Source: CAYRPN01 sp964426135 (lineage in GTDB: Bacteria; Planctomycetota; Phycisphaerae; Phycisphaerales; Phycisphaeraceae). From it: a DNA stretch of 35,680 nt. This document shows, in pieces, positions 8,025 to 15,305 of the stretch (its first letter is position 1; every line of letters starts with the position of its first letter). The DNA lies in NCBI GenBank assembly GCA_964426135.1, contig CAYRPN010000056.1, forward strand, positions 1 through 35,680. The letters are read 5' to 3'. Both the position numbers and the translations under genes were made by a program. The notes beneath the pieces are model-generated. The model was not told the origin of the DNA and searched no databases. It saw nothing but the letters and a program-made list of their open reading frames with translations.

Positions 8025-11000
8025 TCACTTATCGAAAACCCACGACTCGAGTTCCTTCTTGTCGCGTTCGTTGATGATGTGGATCGATTCGATGGTCGAT
8101 TCGCCTTTGGGCAGGTGCAGCGTCAGCCCCTGCAATTTGCCGGAGACTTTCACCTTGAAGGCCAGACTGCGCGAACGAGGGGAGACGGTGATGGTCTGCG
8201 TGTCGCTGTCGGTCACGAGGCTGTTGAGGTTCTTGGGCTTGGATTGTGCATCGAGCTTGACGGCCCCGGCGCTCGTGGTCTTGAGTTTGACGAGCACGAG
8301 GACGTTGTAAGCTCGGTCATTGAAGTCGGTCTTGGTCGCGCCGTTGACGAGTTTGGGTGGCTTGTCCGCGCCGTCGATGAGCAGGCCGTCGGCGTCGCTG
8401 AAAAGTTTGCCATCGACGCCGGTCCAGTCGAGTTTCTGGTTGTTGTCGATGGGCTTGCGGGATTCGGTGATCGGCGTGGCCACCAGGGCGGGGTCGAGGA
8501 TGAAATCGGCATCCTGTTTAGAGAGGTTGTGGCACTCGATGGCGATGACGTTGGCGCCGGGCTTCAGATGTTTCTTCGCATCCTTCAGTTCGTAAGAGGC
8601 CAGCGGCGAGCGCGTGGCCCCTTGGCTGACCTTGGTGCTGGCGCCTTCGCCGACGAGATTGGGCGAACGGTAGACCTGCTGGCCGTTGATGTAGACGATG
8701 ATGGCGTCATCGAAGCGGCCCTGGATGAGCAGGTCCTGAATCTTGGCCGGGTCGGGCACAGTGAAGGGGGCTCGGGCGTAGACCGCCGAATGCTGGCCCT
8801 TCATGTCCTTGAGCTGGGTGCGGACATTGTCGAAGCCGAAGCCAAGCGCAGCCTCTTCAAGCGACCAGCCGGTGGCGTAGAAATCGGCGGTTGACCAGCC
8901 GGCGGGCACCGGCGTCTCGCTCGCCCAGACATGCCAGGCGGAGAAACGCGGGATGAGCACGGTGGCGTTGGGCTGGGCGTTGTAGAGCTTCTTATCCGCG
9001 ACCTTGGAGAGTTCGATGCCGGTGAAGGCATCAAGCTTCGGCGGCGCTGGACCGGCGGGCTTGGGCGGCACCGCCGGGGGATCAACCGGGGGATCAACCG
9101 GGGGCGCGACGCCAGGCGGCTTGGCGATTTCTGCTTGCTTGGGAGGGTCGCCGGAGTTCGTCGCCAGCGATGAGCCGCCCGTGCCAATACCGCCCTTGGT
9201 CGCGTCGGCATACGGATACTGCGAGACTGTTTCCCACGCGATTTTCTGCAGAATCGCATTCTGCTCGTCGGTGATGCCCTCCATCGATTGCATGCCCGAC
9301 ACGCCGCCGTTGTATCCGACGTTCGAGAAGTCCGGCTTGAGTCCCACGGGTGAGACGCCGTACATCGTGGCCAGGTTGCAGTAGGCGGTCAGCGCCTGCA
9401 CGTGCCGATGGGAGTTCATGTTGAATTCGGCCCACAGGTCGGCAGGATCGGTGATGCCGGGGAACTTGCCGCCGGCGACCATCTCCACCAGCTTTCTCGT
9501 GGCCAGGTCAACCGGAGAGATCAGCACGACCTGCCGGCCGTGCTTTGCGTTGATGGCATCGACCAGTTTCTCCAAGTCTTTCAGCGGCGCGCTGGTGGCG
9601 ACCGCTTTCGCGGATGCCACGTCGAGCGTCTTCTTCCCGCCCTTGGGTTCTTCACCGCGGGGCCAAAAGTACGTCTGCCAAACGATGCGGAACTTCGGAT
9701 TGTTCTTGACACCCAGTGCCGCGATCGCCCCGAGCGTTGAGTCGTCCGGCCCCAGACGGTTGCTCCAAATCTCGGCATTGGGATAGCACATGAGCGTCCC
9801 GATGATCATCACGTCGATCTCGCCCCGTTCGACCGGATCGAGTCGCCCCTTGGGAATCTGGTCCAACCCCCTCACGAAGTGAACCCAGGCGCCGACGTAC
9901 GGCGCGGCCACACTCGCGTGGCCTTGGACGTTCGCGGATTTGACGACGGCTTCGGTCACCGCCTCGTTCACGAGCAGCACACAGGCCACGCGCCCGCCTG
10001 CGGGCTTTACCCGGACAGGTGGATCAACTGGCCGGGTGGTCGGCGGCACAGCGGGAGGATTGACCGCCGGCGTGACGGGAGGATCGGTCGGCGGCGCAAG
10101 AGGTGGATCGGCTGGCCGCGTGGTCGGTGGCGCAGCGGGAGGATTGACCGGCGGCGCGACGGGTGGATCGGTCGGCGGCACAGCGGGTGGATTGATCGGA
10201 GGCGTGACGGATGCCGGCTCGGTTTTCTCTTCCTGCCTGGGCTGGTCGGGCGGTGCCGGCACCACCTGACGATCGAGACGCGGGTCCGCGGTGTTCGTCG
10301 CCAGCGAGGAACCCTCTTTGCCGCCACCGCTCTTGCCCTTTTCGCCAGACACCGCCCAGATGATCCCGCCTGCCGCGACGATCGCCGCCATTGCCGCGAT
10401 GCCGATCAGCGTCGGGGACATCCTCCGCTTCACCGTCGGTGCCTCCGCCCGCGTCGCAGCAGACCTGACCGTTCCGCTCAGCGCATCGTGCAACTCCGCC
10501 AGTTCGCTGCCGCCGGCAGACTCAGCCACGCCGTGGTGCAAGGACTCGAGCGCCGCTTTCAGGTCAGCGATCAGCTCGTCGTAACTGGCATGGCGATCGT
10601 TCGGGTCGATCTCGAGCATCCGCGCCAGGATCGCCGCCGTCGCGGAACCGAGCCCCGGTTTGATCGTGCGTATGTCGGGCGCGCGCTTTTTGAGCCTGGC
10701 CCGCACCACGTCGCGCGACGTCTGGCCATTGAACACCGGCTGGCCCGCCATCAAATGGAACAGCGTCGCGCCCAGACTGTAGAGATCGCCACGAAAATCA
10801 ACCTCGAGCCCGCGCGCCGCCTCGGGAGCGATGTAATACGGGGTGCCGATGACGAGTTTCTCGCCATCGCCGGCGGCGGCATGAACCACGCTGAAATCCA
10901 GCAGTTTCGCCACCCCCAGGGCATTGAACAGAATATTGCCCGGCTTCACGTCGCGATGCAGCAACCCAGCCGACTGAGCCGCACGAAGCCCCTGCGCCAC

Positions 11001-11471
11001 ATCGATGCCGATCTCCAGTCCGCGTTTTTCATCGGCAACCCAGCCTTCCTGGAGCATCACATTGAGCTTGCCCGAACCTTGCAGCAGCTCCATGACGATG
11101 AACGGTTGACCATGCCGCAAGCCGATGGTGTGGATGTGAACGACGTTGGGATGATTGATCGCCGCCAGAGCACGAGCCTCAGCGACGGTGGCCTCGACGA
11201 TTTTCCTGTTGTCCTCACCGCCGTCAGGCTTGAGGATCTTCACCGCGACATGACGATGCAGGGTCGCATCCAGCGCCTTGTAGACGATGCCAGCCGCTCC
11301 GCGTCCAACCTCCTCCTCAAGCAGCAGGTTGCCCAGTTTGCCGGGAATCCGGACGTCGCCGTTGCAGTGCGGGCAAGGCAGAACGTTGAAAGCGGGCTGA
11401 TCGGCGACATCAACGAGTTCACCGCAGTGAGCACAGTTGATGGTCTCAATCTTGTCGAAAATGAAGTCCAT
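8025..11471 (-). CDS. Transmembrane Ser/Thr protein kinase with SGNH-hydrolase-like and beta-sandwich ectodomains
   Basis: A protein of about 1148 residues. It has an N-terminal zinc ribbon (C13xxC16, C33xxC36), then a Hanks-type kinase at about 52-315: glycine loop GRGAAG, K78 in VAVK, HRD at 172-174, N179 and APE at 215-217. The metal-binding triplet is DFS (192-194), not DFG. A membrane helix spans about 354-374. Outside lie a proline-rich linker of PPxxPP repeats (about 420-490), an SGNH-hydrolase-like domain (about 498-760), a second proline linker, and a C-terminal sandwich (about 810-1148; IVYINGQQVYRSP). SSLATN occurs just before both linkers. The SGNH-like domain is clearly homologous to the stand-alone protein at 28622. 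I prefer the ATG at 11471 over 11492 because the protein then starts at the ribbon; neither has a strong ribosome site. Upstream lies one copy of the shared promoter-like motif. Confidence 0.9.
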   Translation of the reverse strand: MDFIFDKIETINCAHCGELVDVADQPAFNVLPCPHCNGDVRIPGKLGNLLLEEEVGRGAAGIVYKALDATLHRHVAVKILKPDGGEDNRKIVEATVAEARALAAINHPNVVHIHTIGLRHGQPFIVMELLQGSGKLNVMLQEGWVADEKRGLEIGIDVAQGLRAAQSAGLLHRDVKPGNILFNALGVAKLLDFSVVHAAAGDGEKLVIGTPYYIAPEAARGLEVDFRGDLYSLGATLFHLMAGQPVFNGQTSRDVVRARLKKRAPDIRTIKPGLGSATAAILARMLEIDPNDRHASYDELIADLKAALESLHHGVAESAGGSELAELHDALSGTVRSAATRAEAPTVKRRMSPTLIGIAAMAAIVAAGGIIWAVSGEKGKSGGGKEGSSLATNTADPRLDRQVVPAPPDQPRQEEKTEPASVTPPINPPAVPPTDPPVAPPVNPPAAPPTTRPADPPLAPPTDPPVTPAVNPPAVPPTTRPVDPPVRVKPAGGRVACVLLVNEAVTEAVVKSANVQGHASVAAPYVGAWVHFVRGLDQIPKGRLDPVERGEIDVMIIGTLMCYPNAEIWSNRLGPDDSTLGAIAALGVKNNPKFRIVWQTYFWPRGEEPKGGKKTLDVASAKAVATSAPLKDLEKLVDAINAKHGRQVVLISPVDLATRKLVEMVAGGKFPGITDPADLWAEFNMNSHRHVQALTAYCNLATMYGVSPVGLKPDFSNVGYNGGVSGMQSMEGITDEQNAILQKIAWETVSQYPYADATKGGIGTGGSSLATNSGDPPKQAEIAKPPGVAPPVDPPVDPPAVPPKPAGPAPPKLDAFTGIELSKVADKKLYNAQPNATVLIPRFSAWHVWASETPVPAGWSTADFYATGWSLEEAALGFGFDNVRTQLKDMKGQHSAVYARAPFTVPDPAKIQDLLIQGRFDDAIIVYINGQQVYRSPNLVGEGASTKVSQGATRSPLASYELKDAKKHLKPGANVIAIECHNLSKQDADFILDPALVATPITESRKPIDNNQKLDWTGVDGKLFSDADGLLIDGADKPPKLVNGATKTDFNDRAYNVLVLVKLKTTSAGAVKLDAQSKPKNLNSLVTDSDTQTITVSPRSRSLAFKVKVSGKLQGLTLHLPKGESTIESIHIINERDKKELESWVFDK

Positions 11472-11591
11472 GGAATGGGGGCGACAGCCCATCCGAGCTG
11501 GTGCCTGCGGTGTTCGCTGGGCCTTGACTCCGACCCGACGCCATCGCCGCCCTGCGAACAGAATCGATCCGGGAACGACCGCATCAACACT

Positions 11592-11620
11592 TTAGTCGAA
11601 GTTCATCCAATTCCGCGTTG
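11592..11620 (-). promoter_or_regulatory. Promoter-like motif copy D, facing the kinase gene
   Basis: Read on the minus strand: CAACGCGGAATTGGATGAAC, then TTCGACTAA. The element ends 120 bases before the kinase ATG. It matches copy A (11789-11817) closely: 19 of the first 20 bases are the same, and the A-rich sequence before it is also similar. It is likely the -35/-10 region of an alternative sigma factor, with CGACTAA resembling the CGTC-type -10 of ECF factors. Inference from the repeat pattern only. Confidence 0.6.
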
Positions 11621-11788
11621 TTTTTGGCATTTTTCGAGAAATCGTTCCAATGCTCCGCCCCGGGGATGCCGGTCGGCGGAGGTGGCGATCCCTTGGCCGT
11701 AGGTTGCTTTGATCTTCCGCGGCATCGACTGGTGGCGGAGGAGTCCTGGTTTCAAGCACAAGAAAATTTCTCAAGAAAAGTGAAAAAG

Positions 11789-11817
11789 CAACGCGGGATT
11801 GGATGAACGACGGCTAA
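11789..11817 (+). promoter_or_regulatory. Promoter-like motif copy A, facing the PEP-CTERM gene
   Basis: CAACGCGGGATTGGATGAAC followed by GACGGCTAA, with A-rich sequence just upstream (AAGTGAAAAAG). It lies 159 bases before the GTG start of the PEP-CTERM gene and about 170 bases from the oppositely directed copy D, so this 500-base intergenic region looks like a divergent, co-regulated promoter pair. Confidence 0.6.
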
Positions 11818-11976
11818 CTAGGAATGCGTCGGTGCTTTTTCCTGCTCAAAACCCTTTGCGGTGGGCTGGAATCAAGGCAGAAGGCAACCTTCGCGGAGAA
11901 CCAGCGGTGTTCGCTGGCCAAAGTCAGATGGGAAATTTCAGATAACCGACAATCCCTTTTCACCTAGGAGAAGACC

Positions 11977-12717
11977 GTGCAGATGAAATCACTCGCCATC
12001 GTACTGGCCACCGGAATGGCATTGAGCCATGTCGCACCGACGCAGGCCGCCTTGATCAGTTGGATCGCCGGCCCCACGACCACCGCGAGCGTGAACGACA
12101 TCAGCCTCAACGGCACTCTTGTCGAGGCGGGCTTCTGGAGAAGCTCTTTTACCGTTGGACAGTCGGTTGCAGTGACCTCGGGTCCGGAGGTCATCAATTT
12201 TGTCGCACGCCCCGGCAACAATACGAATATCGGCGTGACGTTCTCCAGCGGAGGTGTTTTTGGGGAGCCTGGTCAAGCCCCAGTCTTCGCTGCCCCGGGC
12301 GGGTTCGATGCAAACTTCGACACGGTGCTGAGCGGTTTTACCAATACGGCCGATCCGTTGACCGTGAATGTGCTTGGCTTGACCATCGGCCGGCAATACC
12401 AGATCCAAATGTTTTCTTCGGATGACCGCACCTGCTGCACCGGCCGCCTGATGTATCTGAGCGACAACGTCACCCCACTTACCGGCAACATGACGAGCAA
12501 TTTCCTCGAAAGTGACAGCCCGTTCGTGATCGGTACGTTCACAGCTTCCGCGACCTCGCAGAGTATCTTTGCGCACGGTGTGAACAATTTCCCCGTCGTC
12601 AATGCCTACGTCCTGCGCGACATCACTCCCTCGGCGGTCGTGGTCCCCGAGCCTGCGACGATGTCGCTGCTGGCGCTGAGTGGCGCAGCCGCGCTTCGCC
12701 GACGTCGGCGGGCGTGA
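11977..12717 (+). CDS. PEP-CTERM sorted extracellular protein
   Basis: A 246-residue exported protein with an N-terminal signal peptide (MKSLAIVLATGMALSHVAPTQA) and a C-terminal sorting signal of the PEP-CTERM type: VPEPATMSLLALSGAA, then a basic RRRRRA tail. In this family an exosortase in the inner membrane cleaves near the PEP motif and the protein is sent to the surface or matrix; no exosortase is in the window. The central part is beta-rich with FTNTADPLTVNVLGLTIG and a YQIQMF strand, and two adjacent cysteines (DDRTCCTG). The start is GTG 11977, with CTAGGAG six bases before it; ATG 11983 is possible. A hairpin terminator follows. It is preceded by motif copy A, shared with the kinase and the sigma operon. 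The binding target is unknown. Confidence 0.85.
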   Translation: MQMKSLAIVLATGMALSHVAPTQAALISWIAGPTTTASVNDISLNGTLVEAGFWRSSFTVGQSVAVTSGPEVINFVARPGNNTNIGVTFSSGGVFGEPGQAPVFAAPGGFDANFDTVLSGFTNTADPLTVNVLGLTIGRQYQIQMFSSDDRTCCTGRLMYLSDNVTPLTGNMTSNFLESDSPFVIGTFTASATSQSIFAHGVNNFPVVNAYVLRDITPSAVVVPEPATMSLLALSGAAALRRRRRA

Positions 12718-12749
12718 TCGACAGTCAGCCTATCGAAATGCCTGCATCG

Positions 12750-12781
12750 GCCCGCGGTTGAACCGCGGGCTGATTTTTTTT
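12750..12781 (+). terminator. Intrinsic terminator after the PEP-CTERM gene
   Basis: A 7-bp or longer GC stem (CCCGCGG / CCGCGGG, loop TTGAA) is followed within a few bases by an uninterrupted run of eight T. It lies about 35 bases after the PEP-CTERM stop codon, so that gene is probably monocistronic. Confidence 0.85.
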
Positions 12782-12988
12782 CAGGCACTCGGCGAAGAAA
12801 AGGGAAACTGCTTAGCCCGGCGTTTGTGGACGCGCGGTTCTGGTCGGCCCGGCCGCCCAGGGGCCGGCTCTGGCGAGGCGGTCCCAATCTGCGTCCAAAC
12901 GAACGGATCGAAGAAGAGATCACAACAGCTATCCGAAGGTCGCGGCCCCATGCGATCGTTGGCGTGATTCCAGACAAAAGCGGAAAAA

Positions 12989-13017
12989 CATCGCGGGATT
13001 CGATTGCCTGCGGCTAA
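12989..13017 (+). promoter_or_regulatory. Promoter-like motif copy B, facing the sigma-factor operon
   Basis: CATCGCGGGATTCGAT, six variable bases, then GCGGCTAA, preceded by CGGAAAAA. It ends 108 bases before the sigma-factor ATG. If it is a promoter for the sigma factor encoded just downstream, the operon is autoregulated, which is common for ECF factors. Confidence 0.6.
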
Positions 13018-13054
13018 ATAATCGTGTGGTTTACATCGGTCCGATTCTCGCCGT

Positions 13055-13077
13055 CCGCCGATAGAGGTAATCGGCGG
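13055..13077 (+). promoter_or_regulatory. Leader hairpin upstream of the sigma factor
   Basis: An 8-bp perfect stem (CCGCCGAT / ATCGGCGG) with a 7-nt AGAGGTA loop, about 50 bases before the start codon and 38 bases after the promoter-like motif. It could structure the leader mRNA. No riboswitch class is recognised. Confidence 0.45.
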
Positions 13078-13125
13078 TGATAGGCGGGAGCCGGCTGTTG
13101 GCCGATGTGTGTGAGGCGATTTCCC

Positions 13126-13647
13126 ATGGCGGCATCCGCTGAATTTGTGGTTCAGATCACGCACTCGCAGCGGCAGTTGCATGCGTTCATTCTGTCGCTG
13201 GTCTGGAACCCGGCCGAGGCGGATGATGTGCTGCAGGAAACCAACCTGGCGCTGTGGGAGAAGGCCGCGGAGTTCGACGGCAGCCGGCCGTTTCTGCCGT
13301 GGGCGATGCGGTTTGCCCAGTTGCAGGCGATGGCGTGGCTCAAGCGGCATCACCTGCAGAAGCGGGTGGTGTTCGATCACGATCTGGTCGCGATGCTGGC
13401 TGAAGAGGCGGCGGCGGACGAGGCGGTGTTCGAGGCCCGGCGGCGGGCGTTGGCGGCGTGCCTGCTGAAGCTGCCGGACCAGCAGCGCAAGCTGATCGCC
13501 CGGCGCTACGAACCGGACGCGTCGGTCAACGCGATGGCAGAGTCGGGCGGGATCACGCCCAAGGCGGTGTCGGACCGGCTGCGGCGCATCCGCCAGGCAC
13601 TGCTGGCGTGCATTGAGAAAACACTTGCGGAGGAGGCCTTCGCATGA
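13126..13647 (+). CDS. RNA polymerase sigma-70 factor, ECF-like, planctomycete/verrucomicrobial type
   Basis: A 173-residue alternative sigma factor that would direct RNA polymerase to a specific promoter set. Region 2 is seen in the first ~85 residues (LHAFILSLVWNPAEADDVLQ then TNLALWEKAAEFD, a typical core-binding and -10 segment, followed by PFLPWAMRFAQLQAMAW). Region 4 covers about residues 110-165 (CLLKLPDQQRKLIARRYEP then a helix-turn-helix ITPKAVSDRLRRIRQALLAC). The length is that of a two-domain ECF-type factor, and the pattern fits the Rhodopirellula/Verrucomicrobium sigma family. I choose the ATG at 13126 because GAGG lies nine bases upstream; an in-frame ATG at 13105 is less well placed. 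The stop overlaps the next start by four bases (ATGA), so sigma and FecR protein are translationally coupled. Motif copy B suggests autoregulation. Confidence 0.92.
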   Translation: MAASAEFVVQITHSQRQLHAFILSLVWNPAEADDVLQETNLALWEKAAEFDGSRPFLPWAMRFAQLQAMAWLKRHHLQKRVVFDHDLVAMLAEEAAADEAVFEARRRALAACLLKLPDQQRKLIARRYEPDASVNAMAESGGITPKAVSDRLRRIRQALLACIEKTLAEEAFA

Positions 13648-15218
13648 ACCCGATCGATGCGGATATCGAGGATCTCTTCAATCGTCTGGCGGACGGTCTG
13701 GCCTCGGAGGCGGACGAACAGCGGCTGGGCGAGTTGCTGCGCTCCAGCCCTCAAGCGCGGCAGGCTTACCGCCGGTTCATGGCGCTGCACGCGGCCTTGC
13801 ATTGGGATTACGTCGCAGCCGTGGCGCCCGTGACCTCGACGCTGCCCGCCAAGGCATCGCGATGGAAATGGGTTGCCGTGTTTGTGGCCGGCGCGATCGC
13901 CGCGTGCCTGGCGGTCGCCGCGATTCTTTTCTTCAGCGGTTCGCTGGCCGGCAAACCGGTGACGGAGTCCACTGCCGCGAGGATCGGCGCTGGCGACAAG
14001 GTGTCGCCCGCCACCGCCATCGCCGCGCTGCTCGTGGACGAGGTCAGCGCCCAGTTCGCCCCTGACCGTGCGCCCGACGGCGTGCGCTTCGGTCCCGGCG
14101 AGTACGAACTGCTCAAGGGTGTCGTGCATCTGCGCTTTGCCCAGGGCGCCGACATGGTGCTGGCGAGCCCCGCGCGGCTGGAAGTGACGGACGCCCAGCA
14201 CACCCGCCTGGCGTTCGGCAAGGTCCGCGTCATCGCGCCGCCGACGGCCAAGGGATTCACCATCACCACGAAGGCGGCCGACTACGTCGATCTGGGCACC
14301 GAGTTCGGCCTGAGCGTTGATCCGGGCAGCGGCGCGAGCGATCTGTACGTCTTCGATGGCCAGGTCAACGTCGCCGAACGCCGCTCGGGCAAGGTCCTGT
14401 CGCAAGTCACGCAGGGCGGATCATCGAGGCATGTTGACGGCGTCGGCGCCGCCGCCCCGACGCTCAAGGAGAACGACTTCCCGACACCCGGGACGATCGG
14501 CTTTGAGCGCTGGCAGCAGTACGCGGAGAAGATGCGGCAGGATCGCAGCCTGCTGGCGTTCTATCCGTTTCGCAGGGCGGCGGACGAGTCGGTGCTGGCC
14601 AACGGAATCAGTGAGGACGCGATGGCCGCCGGCCGGATCGCCGGCGCCCGCTGGACGACGGGACGCTGGCCGGGCAAGGACGCGCTGCTCTTCGACCGCG
14701 ACACGGACTACGTGCAGATCGACATTCCCGGCGAGCATCAGGAATTGACCCTCGCTGCGTGGCTGAAAGTGGACCGCCTCGATTTCGAACTCAACGCCAT
14801 CCTCAACTCCGACGGCTACGACCGAGGTGACATCCACTTCCAGTTGACCAGGCAGGGTTATCCGCGCGGCGGCGTGGTGATCGCCGGCCTCTACCAGGAA
14901 AAGGTCCAGGGCAACCCGGTTCCCGTGGGTCGCTGGTGCCACGTCGCCTCGGTCCTCTCCACGAAAACACGCTCGCAGCAGATCTATGTGGATGGAGTCC
15001 TGGCGCGCCAGCGGCAATGGCCTGACGATGAGATCCTGCGCCCCGGTTCGTGCCGGCTGGGCAACTGGATCCCCGATCCCCGCGCGGGAGGGATTGCCAA
15101 TCGCGCCTTCCGCGGCCGGGTGGATGAACTGGCGATCTGGAGCCGCGCCTTGTCCAGCGGGCAGGTGAAGCAACTGGTCGAGGACGGTCGGCCGGGACTG
15201 CTCTGGAGTGATCGATAG
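13644..15218 (+). CDS. FecR-domain membrane protein with C-terminal LamG domain (putative sigma regulator)
   Basis: A 524-residue single-pass membrane protein. Residues 1-75 form a cytoplasmic helical segment (DIEDLFNRLADGLASEADEQ) that in this family resembles an anti-sigma domain. A membrane helix spans about 76-98. A FecR domain follows at about 115-265 (FGPGEYELLKGVVHLRFAQG, GFTITTKAADYVDLGTEFG, DLYVFDGQVNV). The C-terminal third (about 300-520) is a LamG/concanavalin-like fold (LLFDRDTDYVQIDIPGEHQE, LTLAAWLKVDRLDF, FRGRVDELAIWSRALS). The coupled sigma gene makes signal transduction across the membrane the likely role: ligand sensed outside, sigma released inside. The LamG domain suggests a carbohydrate or surface ligand; this is inference. 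Known sigma-FecR pairs in planctomycetes are arranged the same way. Confidence 0.9.
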   Translation: MNPIDADIEDLFNRLADGLASEADEQRLGELLRSSPQARQAYRRFMALHAALHWDYVAAVAPVTSTLPAKASRWKWVAVFVAGAIAACLAVAAILFFSGSLAGKPVTESTAARIGAGDKVSPATAIAALLVDEVSAQFAPDRAPDGVRFGPGEYELLKGVVHLRFAQGADMVLASPARLEVTDAQHTRLAFGKVRVIAPPTAKGFTITTKAADYVDLGTEFGLSVDPGSGASDLYVFDGQVNVAERRSGKVLSQVTQGGSSRHVDGVGAAAPTLKENDFPTPGTIGFERWQQYAEKMRQDRSLLAFYPFRRAADESVLANGISEDAMAAGRIAGARWTTGRWPGKDALLFDRDTDYVQIDIPGEHQELTLAAWLKVDRLDFELNAILNSDGYDRGDIHFQLTRQGYPRGGVVIAGLYQEKVQGNPVPVGRWCHVASVLSTKTRSQQIYVDGVLARQRQWPDDEILRPGSCRLGNWIPDPRAGGIANRAFRGRVDELAIWSRALSSGQVKQLVEDGRPGLLWSDR

Positions 15219-15305
15219 CGACGTCAGGAATTGCGATGTGGTTCGAAACTCGACGCTCCCGACGCCCAATTGTTTCCAGGGTGTTTGAACTCAGGAATAC
15301 GCAAC

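Larger units (their letters stand above)
12782..13125 (+). other. Leader and promoter region of the sigma-factor operon
   Basis: No convincing gene was seen in these 344 bases. The first half is GC-rich and contains short self-complementary stretches (GGCCCGGCCGCC / GGGGCCGG). The second half holds promoter-like motif copy B (12989-13017) and a perfect hairpin (13055-13077) in the presumed untranslated leader. Confidence 0.5.

Noticed and set aside
9879..11702. A 607-codon plus-strand open frame opposite the kinase
   Set aside because: Its repetitive GGRWRSGRIDRRRDG-type composition mirrors the proline-linker codons of the kinase; it is a shadow.
12826..13017. A 63-codon frame before the sigma factor
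   Set aside because: It overlaps the promoter-like motif and has no ribosome site or family features.
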